A stretch of DNA of 64,000 nt from PALSA-505 sp963702235. GTDB taxonomy: Bacteria; Actinomycetota; Actinomycetes; Streptosporangiales; Streptosporangiaceae. The stretch's first letter is position 1. Every line of letters begins with the position of its first letter. Under the pieces are notes generated by a model. It was not told the origin of the DNA. It ran no database searches and saw only the letters and a program-made list of their open reading frames with translations. A program made the position numbers and the translations under genes. The DNA is taken from positions 310,001 through 374,000 of the forward strand of contig CAVPBZ010000018.1 of NCBI GenBank assembly GCA_963702235.1, written 5' to 3'. This document shows, piece after piece, positions 16,504 through 25,225 of the stretch.

Positions 16504-18018
16504 TCACGGCTCGGGCTGGTACTTGTCGATCGCCAGCGGGTGGTCGTGGATCCGCTTGGACCGCATCGCGTAGAAAGCCACGCCGACCAGCAGCGGCAGG
16601 CCGATGATCAGCCAGGCCATCGGCACGTCCTTGAGGAACAGGCCGCCGGAGGTGCCGGAGATCTGGTTGTAGGTGGGGTTGGTGGCCGGCCGCGGCCACA
16701 GCAGGTCCAGCGCGGTCAGCCCGGTGCCGATCACGGCCACGATGTTCACCGCGAGGCCCCACCGGCCGAGCGAGAACCGGCTCTTCACCCGGGGCCAGCC
16801 GCGGAACCGGTAGATCAGCGTCACGCTCATGATCAGGAAATACGCCAGGTACATCGCGGCGGTGGCGCCGCCCACGATCGACGACGTCTTCGTGGTGAAC
16901 ACGAAGACCGGGATCAGCGAGCCCACCCCGATCAGCAGCACGGCGGCCCAGGGTGACCCGTCCTTCAGCGTCCGGGCGAAGGTCGGCGAGAACGGGACCT
17001 GTCCGTCGCGCGCCATGCCATAGATATGCCGAACGGCTCCGGTGAACATGGTGTTGGTCGCCACGATCAGGCCGATCGAGACCACGACCAGGAAGAGCTT
17101 GAACACGCCGCTGGGCAGGTGCGCGGTGATCGCGTTCTCGGCCGGCACGCCGCCCAGCATCGCGGCCTTCATGTCCGGGATCGAGGGGGTCAGCGCCAGC
17201 AGGAACAAGAACCCGCAGGCGACCGCGAACAGGTAGGCGCCGATGACCCCGCGCGGCGCGTTGCGCTCGGCGTTCACCGTCTCCTCGCCGAGCGTGCCGC
17301 CGTTCTCGAACGTGTACAGCACCCACAGCGCGTTGAATACCCCGGCCCCGATGAACAGCGGGAACACGTCCTTGAGCGAGTTGAGGATGTGCACCGTCGC
17401 GGCTCCTGACGAGGAGGCCGTCACGCTGGCGGTCTGGGTCAGGTTGCCGAAGTGCTTGGCCCCGAGGATGAACGTCAGCACGCAGACGACGGTGACGACG
17501 GACAGTTCCGCCACCATGGCCCACTGCGCGATCCGGCCGAGGATGCCGATCCGCATGACGTTCCAGGTCACGGCGATCACCGCGGCGATCACGATGATGA
17601 TCGCGTCGGTGGTGAAGCTCGGCGCCAGGTTGAACAGCGGGTGGATCAGCACCGGCAGGCTCGCGTAGTAGGCCGTCATCAGCGGGAACACCGCGCCGCC
17701 GTACACCCAGCCCATCCACCAGCCGACGCGCTTGCCGGCCAGGATCGTCGGCCACTGGTACATGCTGCCGGCGAACGGGTACTTGGAGGCGAGCTCCGCG
17801 ATCACCAGCACCATCGCGCCGACGCTGACCGCGACCAGCGGCCAGCCCCAGAATTCGGCTCCGCCCACGCCGGAGATCGCGAATCCGTACAGCGAGAACA
17901 GCCCCGCGAACACGCCGACGCCCGCGAAGGTCAGCGCTCCGTTGGTGAGTGCTGTGAGGGCCCGGGTGAGCTTTCCGGCGGCGGTGGCGAACGGCTCAGT
18001 GGTCTCGACAGTTCCCAT
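16504..18018 (-). CDS. APC-family amino acid/amine permease
   Basis: A 504-residue membrane protein with about twelve hydrophobic segments. The APC signature region reads GFAISGVGGAEFWGWPLVAVSVGAMVLVIAELASKYPFAGSMYQWP, with AGVFNALWVLYTFENGGTLGEETVNAERNAPRGV in segment 6-7. It imports an amino acid, choline-like amine or similar by ion coupling. ATG 18018 has AAGGGA upstream; ATG 18054 would lie inside the palindromic element and is less likely. It is divergent from the dimethylglycine dehydrogenase-like gene and coupled to the downstream kinase. Confidence 0.88.
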   Translation of the reverse strand: MGTVETTEPFATAAGKLTRALTALTNGALTFAGVGVFAGLFSLYGFAISGVGGAEFWGWPLVAVSVGAMVLVIAELASKYPFAGSMYQWPTILAGKRVGWWMGWVYGGAVFPLMTAYYASLPVLIHPLFNLAPSFTTDAIIIVIAAVIAVTWNVMRIGILGRIAQWAMVAELSVVTVVCVLTFILGAKHFGNLTQTASVTASSSGAATVHILNSLKDVFPLFIGAGVFNALWVLYTFENGGTLGEETVNAERNAPRGVIGAYLFAVACGFLFLLALTPSIPDMKAAMLGGVPAENAITAHLPSGVFKLFLVVVSIGLIVATNTMFTGAVRHIYGMARDGQVPFSPTFARTLKDGSPWAAVLLIGVGSLIPVFVFTTKTSSIVGGATAAMYLAYFLIMSVTLIYRFRGWPRVKSRFSLGRWGLAVNIVAVIGTGLTALDLLWPRPATNPTYNQISGTSGGLFLKDVPMAWLIIGLPLLVGVAFYAMRSKRIHDHPLAIDKYQPEP

Positions 18019-18039
18019 CCGCTGAACCGTCCCTTCTTC

Positions 18040-18056
18040 CAATGGGTGGTCCATTT
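18040..18056. promoter_or_regulatory. TGG-N5-CCA palindrome before the APC permease
   Basis: The core AATGG-GTGGT-CCATT is a 5-bp inverted repeat with a 5-bp spacer, 22-38 bp upstream of the permease ATG. It shares its layout with 13314-13330 and 18184-18200. Confidence 0.5.
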
Positions 18057-18183
18057 GCCGGATCAGGATTGCTTTTGGCGCACTGTAACGCACGTGCGTG
18101 CGGGCTGACAAGAGTACGAGACGGGCCGTATTGTGGCTGTTTGCGGCTAGCCTGCGCCGCACGGTGAGGCTAGGCTGACGTCG

Positions 18184-18200
18184 ATATGGTGCGCCCAAAT
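18184..18200. promoter_or_regulatory. TGG-N5-CCA palindrome before the FAD/GcvT enzyme
   Basis: ATATGG-TGCGC-CCAAAT is a 6-bp inverted repeat with one mismatch and a 5-bp spacer, about 48 bp upstream of ATG 18248. It is nearly the same as the element before the FAD oxidase at 13314. Confidence 0.5.
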
Positions 18201-18247
18201 CGCTGGTAAGGGCGGCTGGCGCACGCGGCGACGGCGGAAGGCTGAGG

Positions 18248-20707
18248 ATGCCCGTCAATGACGTCCCGCAGCGGGCCCAGGTTGTCATCGTCGGCGGCGG
18301 CGTCGTCGGCTGCAGCGTGGCCTACCACCTGGCCAGGCTCGGCTGGGCCGACGTGGTCGTGCTCGAGCAGGGCCAGCTGTCCTGCGGCACGACCTGGCAT
18401 GCGGCCGGCGTCATCGGGCAGCTGCGGACGCACCCGTCGCTGACCCGCCTGATGCTGGACAGCAGCCGGCTGTACGCGGGCCTGGAGGCCGAGACCGGGC
18501 TCGGCACCGGCTGGAACCAGAGCGGGGCGCTGTGGGTCGCGGCCTCCGAGGACCGGATGGTGCAGCTGCGGCGAACGGTGGACATGGCGCGGGCGCAAGG
18601 CGTGCAGGCGCACCTCATCTCCGTCGCCGAGGCCGCCGCCATGTGGCCGCTGATGCACGCGGCCGACCTGGTCGGGGCGGTCTGGCTGCCGGACGACGCC
18701 AAGGCCAACCCGGCCGACATCACCCAGGCACTGGCCAGGGGCGCCCGGGACCGGGGCGTGCGGATCCTCGAGCGCACGAAGGTCACCGGGTGGGCCGTTG
18801 ACCGGGGCCGGGTCACCTCGGTCCGCACCGCCCGCGGAGACATCGAGTGCGAGTACGTGGTGAACTGCGGCGGGCAGTGGGCCAAGGCGCTCGGCGACCA
18901 GGTCGGGGCGACGATCCCGCTGCAGCCGGCCGAGCACTACTACATCGTCACCGAGGCCATCGCCGGGCTGGACCGGACGACTCCCACGCTGCGCGACCCT
19001 GACGGGTACACCTACTTCAAGGAAGAGGTCCGCGGCCTGCTGATGGGCGGGTTCGAGCCGGACGCCAAGCCCTGGCTGGCGTCGGACGAGATTCCCGAGC
19101 CGTTCGAGTTCCAGCTGCTGCCGGAGGACTGGGACCAGTTCGACATCCTCATGCGCAACGCCATGCACCGGGTGCCGGCCATGGCGGCGGCCGGGGTCAA
19201 GAAGTTCTACAACGGCCCGGAGAGCTTCACTCCGGACCACAACTTCATCCTGGGCGCGGCGCCCGAGCTGGCTAACTACTTCGTAGCCGCGGGGTTCAAC
19301 TCCTCCGGGATCGCGTTCGCCGGCGGCGCCGGCGGTGCGCTGGCCCGCTGGATCGTGGCCGGGGAGCCCGACCTGGACCTCAGCCCGGTGGACGTCTGCC
19401 GGTTCACCCCCATGCAGGGCAACAAGCGCTGGCTGCGGCAGCGGGTGCAGGAGATCGTCGGCCTGCATTTCGCGATGGCCTGGCCGAACCGGGAGCCGGA
19501 AAGCGCCCGCGGGGTACGGCGGTCGCCCGTCCACCACCTGCTGGAAACCCGCGGCGCTTGTTTCGGCACCAAGGTGGGCTGGGAGCGCGCGAACTGGTTC
19601 GCGCCCGACGGCGTCAAGCCCGTCGTCGAGTACGGCTGGGGCCGGCAAAACTGGTTCGGGCACAGCGCGGCTGAGCACCAGGCCGCCCGCGAGGACGCCG
19701 CGCTGTTCGACCAGACCTCGTTCGCCAAGATCGCCGTCCGCGGGGCCGGCGCCGAGGCCGCCCTGCAGTACCTATGCTCCAACGACGTCGCCGTCCCGCC
19801 GGGCCGGACCGTCTACACGGGCCTGCTCAACGACCGCGGTGGTTACGAGGCCGACGTCACCGTGACCCGGATCCGGTGGAACGAGTACCTGCTGGTGACC
19901 AGCAGCGCCCAGGCGGTGCACGACCTCGACCTGCTCCGCCGGGGCGTGCCGCCGGGGCTGGCGGTGGAGTTCTTCGACGTCACGTCGGCGTTCGCGGTGC
20001 TGAGCGTGATGGGGCCGCGGTCCCGCGCGCTGCTGGCCGCGCTGTCCGGCGACGACTTCTCCGCCGGGGCGTTCGGCTTCGGCCATAGCCGCGAGGTGGA
20101 CCTGGCCGGGCTGACCGTCCGGGCCACGCGGCTGACCTATGTGGGGGAGCTGGGCTGGGAGCTGTACGTGCCGAGCGAGGTGGCGGTCGCCGCGTTCGAG
20201 CGGCTCACCGATCCCGGCGGCGCGGTCACCCCCAGGCTGGCGGGCTACTACGCCATCGAGTCGCTGCGGCTGGAGAAGGGGTACCGGGCGTTCGGGCGGG
20301 AGCTGAGCCCGGACACGACCCCGGTGGAGGCCGGCCTCACGTTCGCCTGCAAGCTGAAGACGGGCATCGGCTTCCGCGGCCGCGAGGCGGTCGAGCGGCA
20401 GCAGGCGGCGGGCGTCACCCGGCGGCTGGCCAGCTTCGTGGTGACCGACCCGGACGCGTACGCCTGGGGCGGCGAACTGCTCATGCGGGACGAGGAGCCG
20501 GTCGGCTTCGTCAGCTCCGCGGCCTTCGGCCACACGCTCGGGCGGACGGTACTGCTCGGTTACGTCGAGCGGCGCGACGGTGGCAAGGCCGACCGCCAGT
20601 GGCTCGGCCAGGGGCGCTACCAGGTCGCCATCGGCGGAGACTTCTACGACGTCACCGCGTCGCTGCGGCCGCCCTATGACCCGTCGGGTGCGCGGATCCG
20701 GGCCTGA
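18248..20707 (+). CDS. dimethylglycine/sarcosine dehydrogenase-like FAD-GcvT fusion enzyme
   Basis: An 819-residue two-part enzyme. Residues ~10-370 form an FAD-binding DAO domain (VVIVGGGVVGCSVAYHLA). His51 in CGTTWHAAG is the residue that carries covalent FAD in this family. Residues ~430-810 are a GcvT-like aminomethyltransferase domain, with VTRIRWNEYLLVTSS, LSVMGPRSRALLAALS, TYVGELGWELYVPSE and a GcvT-C tail ending DVTASLRPPYDP. Relatives demethylate N-methylglycines and pass the one-carbon unit to tetrahydrofolate. A ribosome site GGAAGG lies before ATG 18248. It is divergent from the permease-kinase operon and probably part of the same catabolic system. Confidence 0.9.
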   Translation: MPVNDVPQRAQVVIVGGGVVGCSVAYHLARLGWADVVVLEQGQLSCGTTWHAAGVIGQLRTHPSLTRLMLDSSRLYAGLEAETGLGTGWNQSGALWVAASEDRMVQLRRTVDMARAQGVQAHLISVAEAAAMWPLMHAADLVGAVWLPDDAKANPADITQALARGARDRGVRILERTKVTGWAVDRGRVTSVRTARGDIECEYVVNCGGQWAKALGDQVGATIPLQPAEHYYIVTEAIAGLDRTTPTLRDPDGYTYFKEEVRGLLMGGFEPDAKPWLASDEIPEPFEFQLLPEDWDQFDILMRNAMHRVPAMAAAGVKKFYNGPESFTPDHNFILGAAPELANYFVAAGFNSSGIAFAGGAGGALARWIVAGEPDLDLSPVDVCRFTPMQGNKRWLRQRVQEIVGLHFAMAWPNREPESARGVRRSPVHHLLETRGACFGTKVGWERANWFAPDGVKPVVEYGWGRQNWFGHSAAEHQAAREDAALFDQTSFAKIAVRGAGAEAALQYLCSNDVAVPPGRTVYTGLLNDRGGYEADVTVTRIRWNEYLLVTSSAQAVHDLDLLRRGVPPGLAVEFFDVTSAFAVLSVMGPRSRALLAALSGDDFSAGAFGFGHSREVDLAGLTVRATRLTYVGELGWELYVPSEVAVAAFERLTDPGGAVTPRLAGYYAIESLRLEKGYRAFGRELSPDTTPVEAGLTFACKLKTGIGFRGREAVERQQAAGVTRRLASFVVTDPDAYAWGGELLMRDEEPVGFVSSAAFGHTLGRTVLLGYVERRDGGKADRQWLGQGRYQVAIGGDFYDVTASLRPPYDPSGARIRA

Positions 20708-20735
20708 GGCGCGCAGGCCGGCGGCACCGCGCCTG

Positions 20736-21548
20736 CTACGCGCGGCCCTTCCTGGCCCCGGCGTTCCTGACCTGATCCGCGCCGTGCGCCCAGGCGATCA
20801 CCCGGGTCCTGTCGCCCCGGAACAAGTCGGTCGAGTACTCGACAGGCTGCTCGCCGGCGTCGTAGGCGACGCGCTCGATCGCCATCAGCGGGTCGCCGAC
20901 CTTGATGCCCAGCAGCTCGGCCTGGCCCGCGTCGGCCAGCACCGCGACCATCCGCTCGACGGCCTTGACGCAGGTCACCCCGTACCGCTCGATCAGCAGC
21001 TCGTAGATGCTGTCGTTCAGCGGCTGGGCCAGCAGGTCCGGGGCCAGCGCGACGGGAATGCGCGCGTTCTCCAGGGAGATCCGTATCTCGTCCGCCAGCC
21101 GGACCCGGATGACCTCGTAGACGAGCGCCCCGGTCCTGATCCGCAACGCGCCGGCGGTGGTCCGGTCGGCCGGGGTCATCCGCGCGGACACCACGTGCGC
21201 CCCCGGCCGGAATCCCTGGGCGCGCAGGTAGGCGGGGATGCCGGCCAGGTAGCCGAAGTCGATGTCCACCCGGTCGCGGGTGACGAAGGTGCCGCCGGTC
21301 CGGCCCCTGCGCCGGTGCACGGACCCGGCGTGCTCCAGCTGGTCGAGCACCTGGCGCACCGTCGTCCGGCTGACACCCAGCCGCTCGGCGAGCTCACGCT
21401 CGGTGGGCAGCCGCCCGTCCTCGCCGAGCTGGCCCGAGGAGATCAGCTCCCGGATACGCCGCTCCACCGTGTCGCGGATCGTCCTGCCGTTGTCGATCCT
21501 CGCCACGGAACCAGCGTCGGCCCGGGAGACGGTCATAGCGTTAACCAT
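20736..21548 (-). CDS. GntR/HutC-family transcriptional regulator
   Basis: A 270-residue regulator. The N-terminal winged helix is RIRELISSGQLGEDGRLPTERELAERLGVSRTTVRQVLDQLEHAGSVHRRRGRTGGTFV. The C-terminal UTRA effector domain shows DSIYELLIERYGVTCVKAVERM and GDPLMAIERVAYDAGEQPVEYSTDLFRGDR. ATG 21548 has GGAGGGG about ten bases upstream; earlier starts would place the palindrome 21570-21581 inside the gene. HutC-type proteins usually repress neighbouring transport or catabolic genes until a ligand binds, and this one is the natural candidate to bind the repeated palindromes at 13.3 and 18.0-18.2 kb. Confidence 0.88.
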   Translation of the reverse strand: MVNAMTVSRADAGSVARIDNGRTIRDTVERRIRELISSGQLGEDGRLPTERELAERLGVSRTTVRQVLDQLEHAGSVHRRRGRTGGTFVTRDRVDIDFGYLAGIPAYLRAQGFRPGAHVVSARMTPADRTTAGALRIRTGALVYEVIRVRLADEIRISLENARIPVALAPDLLAQPLNDSIYELLIERYGVTCVKAVERMVAVLADAGQAELLGIKVGDPLMAIERVAYDAGEQPVEYSTDLFRGDRTRVIAWAHGADQVRNAGARKGRA

Positions 21549-21569
21549 AGACGGCCGCCCCTCCGCGCC

Positions 21570-21581
21570 CGTAGATCTACG
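21570..21581. promoter_or_regulatory. perfect 12-bp palindrome between gntR and surE
   Basis: CGTAGATCTACG is a perfect palindrome. It lies 22 bp upstream of the regulator start and 31 bp upstream of the surE start in the divergent promoter gap. It is a candidate autoregulatory site. Confidence 0.45.
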
Positions 21582-21611
21582 CATCACAGCCTACGTTTCC
21601 GGGAGAATGCC

Positions 21612-22491
21612 GTGCGTATCCTGCTGACCAACGACGACGGGGTGGACGCCGGGGGACTGCTGGCCATCCGGGCCGCCCTGGCCGGCTTCTGCGCCAGCGT
21701 GATCACGATCGCGCCCGATGCGGACTGCAGCGGGTTCGCGCGGAAATCAACCTTCAGCAGGCCCGTGGGCGTCACCCGCGTCGCGGCCGGCCAGCACCCC
21801 GTCTACCGCTGCGACGGAACCCCCACGGACTGCGTCCGGGTCGGGCTGCTTGGCGGCCTGGCCGCCGGCGCCGACCTCGTCGTCAGCGGCATCAACCACG
21901 GCGCGAACCTCGCCGACGACGTGACGTACTCCGGGACCGTGGGCGCAGGCCTGGAGGCGGCCATCCTCGGCACCGCCGCCGTTTGCCTGTCCCAGCAGAC
22001 GCCGACGGGCACCTTCTCCGTCAACTACCACGAGGATTCTGGCCAGCCGCGGGCTCGCCTACGATTTCGGCCTCGCTGCCCGGCACGGCGCCGGCCTGGC
22101 GCGCTCGGTGATCGCGGCCAGGCCGGAGGAGCCGGTGGTACTCAGCGTCAACTACCCCGCCGTGCGCAACGGGGACACGAGCGTGCTCACCAGGGCAGGC
22201 CGGCGCGCCTACCCGCGCGCATCGGTGCCCGACTGGGCAGGCGACAGCGACGTGCACTGGCTGTACCTCTTCGGCGAGCCGGACGAGATCATCCCTGACG
22301 CCGACGCGTCCTTCGGTACCGACATCGCTGCGCTGCGCGCAGGCTGCATCTCGGTGACCCCGCTCTCGTTCGCCGTCGGCCTCAGCGACCTGTCGCCGGG
22401 ATTCCGGTCCTTCCTTGCCCGGCTGACAGAATGCTTTCCTCTCGGCAGCGTGATCGGCAGACGGTCAGGTGGTGAGGGTGCCGGTGCCTGA
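21612..22491 (+). pseudogene. surE: 5'-nucleotidase SurE, frameshifted
   Basis: From GTG 21612 the frame reads MRILLTNDDGVDAGGL, the SurE metal-binding opening, then CDGTPTDCVRVGLLGG and SGINHGANLADDVTYSGTVGAG. Near 22020-22045 the reading frame must change by one base to continue with LASRGLAYDFGLAARHGAGLARSVI, VVLSVNYPA and TPLSFAV to the stop at 22491. All SurE landmarks are present across both halves, so a single indel has broken an otherwise complete gene, or the sequence has an error here. SurE removes phosphate from nucleoside monophosphates. A Shine-Dalgarno GGGAG precedes the start. Confidence 0.8.
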
Positions 22492-22533
22492 CTACTTCGA
22501 CCCCGGCGGCTATGAGCGCTCATCCGTACGGGC

Positions 22534-22884
22534 TCACTGAGCGGCTTTGGGCCGCCAGATTCCGAACCGGTTTCCCAGCGGGTCAGTGAGGTGGGCGAAC
22601 TCGATCCCCCCGTTGTCAACGAACGGGACGACCACGGCGGCACCGAGTTCTTGTGCCCGCTCGATCGCGGTGTGCACGTCCTCGACTTGGACGTAGAAGA
22701 TCGCCCAGCTCGCCGCGCCCATCTCCGAGGTATCCCAGAGCCCGCCCCGGTCTTCGTTGATCATGCTGTACCGGGCTGGCATCGAGGGCTTCCCGACGTT
22801 CCAGCCGAAGAGCGCGCCGTAGAACGCCTTGGATGCCTCGGGGTCTGGTGATCCGATCTCGAAGTAATTCACGTCGTTTGTCAT
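22534..22884 (-). CDS. VOC (glyoxalase/bleomycin-resistance) family protein
   Basis: A 116-residue protein with one VOC module pair: NYFEIGSPDPEASKAFYGALFGWNV, then AIFYVQVEDVHTAIERAQELGAAVVVPFVDN and FAHLTDPLGNRFGIWRP. GGAGG lies seven bases before ATG 22884. This family includes metal-dependent lyases and binding proteins. The N-terminal metal position is Glu or Asn rather than His, so activity is not assured. Confidence 0.85.
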   Translation of the reverse strand: MTNDVNYFEIGSPDPEASKAFYGALFGWNVGKPSMPARYSMINEDRGGLWDTSEMGAASWAIFYVQVEDVHTAIERAQELGAAVVVPFVDNGGIEFAHLTDPLGNRFGIWRPKAAQ

Positions 22885-23109
22885 GCCAGCCTCCGCGGGT
22901 CAGGTGCTTCGACTCTCCGGTCATCAGACGGTACGCACCCGGTCTGACAACGCGATGCCCCCGCTGTTCGGCTGTTCGGTGCTGGTGGCCGCTTTGTCAT
23001 GTCCGTGCCGCCGTGAGTCTCACAGTGAGTCATGGCATGCTCGCACGCCGAATTAGCCTCGGCTTCAAGCAGTCATCGCGCTGATTGTTACGGTCTGGGA
23101 GGTTTCCCT

Positions 23110-24159
23110 GTGAAGGCGCTCGTTTACCACGGCCCCGGCCAGAAGTCCTGGGACACCGTCCCGGACCCGGATCCGGCCGCACCCACAGACATTGTCGTGC
23201 AGATCGACACCACCACGATCTGCGGCACCGACCTGCACATCCTCAAGGGCGATGTACCCGCTGTCACAGACGGCCGCATCCTCGGACACGAGGCGGTCGG
23301 CACCGTGACAGCGGTGGGCCCGGCGGTGAACAGCCTCGCCGAAGGTGACCGGGTGCTCGTCCCGGCCATCACGTCCTGTGGCCGGTGCGCCTACTGCAAG
23401 CGCGCGATGCCGAGCCACTGCCAGGCCACCGGCGGCATCGGCTGGATCTTCGGCCATCTGATCGACGGTACCCAGGCAGAGTACGCCCGGGTGCCGTTCG
23501 CGGAGACCAGCGTGCACAAGGTGCCCGACGGCGTGACTGACGAGCAGGTGCTGTTCCTGGCCGACATCCTGCCGACCGGCTACGAGGTGGGAGTCAGGAA
23601 CGGCCAGGTCAAGCCCGGCGATGTCGTCGTGGTCGTGGGCGCCGGACCGGTCGGCCTGGCCGCAATCCAGACCGCGTCGCTGGCCGGCGCCGCCAAGATC
23701 ATCGCTTTGGAGGTCACCGGCTCCCGGCGCGAGCACGCGCTCCGGTTCGGCGCCGACGTGGCGATCAACGCCGCCGACACGGACGCTGAGGAACAGGTCG
23801 CGGCCCTGACCGACGGGGCACTCGGCGCCGACGTGGCGATCGAGGCCGTCGGCACGCCGGGCACCTTCGACGTCTGCACCAGGGCAGTACGGCCCGGCGG
23901 TGTCATCGCCAACATCGGCGTGCACGGCGCACCCACCACGCTGCACCTCGAAGACCTGTGGATCAAGAACGTGACGATCACCACCGGCCTGGTTGACGGC
24001 ACCACCGTGCCGCTGCTGCTCCAGCTGGTCCGGTCCGGGAAGATCGCCGCCGAGCTCTTCGGCACGCACGACTTCGCGCTGCACGACATGATGGCCGCCT
24101 ACGACACCTTCGCCGAGGCTGAAAAACACAATGCCCTCAAGGTCGTGATCAGGAAGTAG
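23110..24159 (+). CDS. zinc-dependent alcohol dehydrogenase
   Basis: A 349-residue MDR-family dehydrogenase. Catalytic zinc ligands are Cys38 (TICGTD) and His60 (GHEAVG). The structural zinc cysteines are 90, 93, 96 and 104 (SCGRCAYCKRAMPSHC). GAGPVGLAAIQTA is the cofactor-binding motif. GTG 23110 has GGGAGG upstream, so it is preferred to earlier in-frame ATGs. It would oxidise an alcohol or reduce an aldehyde with NAD(P); the substrate is not predictable. Confidence 0.9.
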   Translation: MKALVYHGPGQKSWDTVPDPDPAAPTDIVVQIDTTTICGTDLHILKGDVPAVTDGRILGHEAVGTVTAVGPAVNSLAEGDRVLVPAITSCGRCAYCKRAMPSHCQATGGIGWIFGHLIDGTQAEYARVPFAETSVHKVPDGVTDEQVLFLADILPTGYEVGVRNGQVKPGDVVVVVGAGPVGLAAIQTASLAGAAKIIALEVTGSRREHALRFGADVAINAADTDAEEQVAALTDGALGADVAIEAVGTPGTFDVCTRAVRPGGVIANIGVHGAPTTLHLEDLWIKNVTITTGLVDGTTVPLLLQLVRSGKIAAELFGTHDFALHDMMAAYDTFAEAEKHNALKVVIRK

Positions 24160-24330
24160 CGGCCAGCCCACCCTGAACCTCTCCGCACGACAGGTGGGCA
24201 CAGGCCAGTTTTTCGGATGCTTGCCGTGCGGCGGCTCGTGCCTCACCGCCAGCGTGCGGACTAGCTGGCCGGCCGGCAGCTCGCTGCCGAGTGCGTGTGC
24301 CTGCCCGGCCTGGGTGTGACTTACCAGCCG

Positions 24331-24696
24331 ATGACCCTTGCCAACCTGGCTCGGTTCGTCACAGCTGAGCCTGACTTTGACTCGCAATGGCGCCTAGTCG
24401 TTGAGTTTCTTAGGGAGTACCACCAGGAGTCAGCCGGGGTACGTCTGAGACTGCTCGTAGATGCACCGGACCCAACCGGTGATGAGCGCTGGGATGTTCT
24501 GTTTGGTGGGCTCGCCGAGCACCTTGCTATGCGGGACGGCGAGGCTGCGCCAGAGTGGTCGGCCTCCCGCGGGCTGAGACGCTTCTGGTTCCCGTTCAAC
24601 ACACCCGGCGCGCGTGCGCAGGCGCTAGTGCACGCCCCTGCCGCATTCCGCAGGCGGCGTGTATTCGTCGCCGACTACGAGATAGACGCCGCGTGA
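24331..24696 (+). CDS. hypothetical protein, putative partner of the adjacent nucleotidyltransferase
   Basis: A protein of about 121 residues starting at ATG 24331 (MTLANLARFVTAEPDFDSQWRLVVEFLREYHQES). It is acidic, probably helical at the N terminus, and ends RRRVFVADYEIDAA. I do not recognise a domain. Its TGA overlaps the GTG of the next gene as GTGA, so the two are translationally coupled. Small proteins encoded directly upstream of DUF6036/AbiEii-like nucleotidyltransferases are often antitoxins or regulators, so that role is inferred only from position. Confidence 0.6.
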   Translation: MTLANLARFVTAEPDFDSQWRLVVEFLREYHQESAGVRLRLLVDAPDPTGDERWDVLFGGLAEHLAMRDGEAAPEWSASRGLRRFWFPFNTPGARAQALVHAPAAFRRRRVFVADYEIDAA

Positions 24697-25225
24697 TCGA
24701 ACCTACGCCCCTGCTCGACCGCGAGGGCATCGAAGAGGCCTTCCGGCGCCTCGGTGATCGGCTGGCCAAGCGGGGGTAGTGGCGGACATCTATGCGTTTG
24801 GCGGCGCTGCGATGGCCCTAGCTTATGATTCTCGCCGTGCCACTCGGGACGTTGACGCCCTGTTCAAGCCGCACGGCATCGTACTTGAAGAAGCACGAGG
24901 AGTAGCCGCTGAACTGGGCCTGCCTGACTGGTGGCTGAACAAGCAGGCAAGCTCCTATGTGGCACCTGGCGGAGATCCGTCGTCATCCCGTGTTTTCGAC
25001 CACCCGGGCCTGCGAGTCTTCGCCGCTTCTCCAGAACACCTGTTGGCAATGAAGGCGCTCGCGGCGCGTCCCCGCGACGCTCAGGACATTAAACCGCTCA
25101 CAGAACTGCTCAACCTGCACACGGTTCCGGATGTTCTTGCACTGGTCCGGGACATCTTCCCGGAGGACGAACCGCCAGCCCGGCTCGCGCTTCTTCTTGA
25201 AGACATTTTCGATCAGAATGAATGA
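24693..25225 (+). pseudogene. nucleotidyltransferase-fold protein (AbiEii/DUF6036-like), frameshifted at a G-run
   Basis: GTG 24693 begins IEPTPLLDREGIEEAFRRLGDRLAKRG and then meets TAG at 24777. In another frame the product continues from 24779 with MADIYAFGGAAMALAYDSRRATRDVDALF, the GG...R.T.D.D core of nucleotidyltransferases, and runs to 25225 (EHLLAMKALAARPRDAQDIKPL). One extra G in the GGGGG run at 24773-24777 would join the halves as KRGVVADIYAFGG. The second half also has its own GTG at 24779 overlapping the stop. Enzymes of this fold act as toxins in several toxin-antitoxin systems. Broken gene, phase-variable gene or base-call error are all possible. Confidence 0.7.

Noticed and set aside
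21612..22491. Programmed frameshifting in surE
   Set aside because: No slippery heptamer or downstream stem was seen at the break and SurE is not known to be frameshifted.
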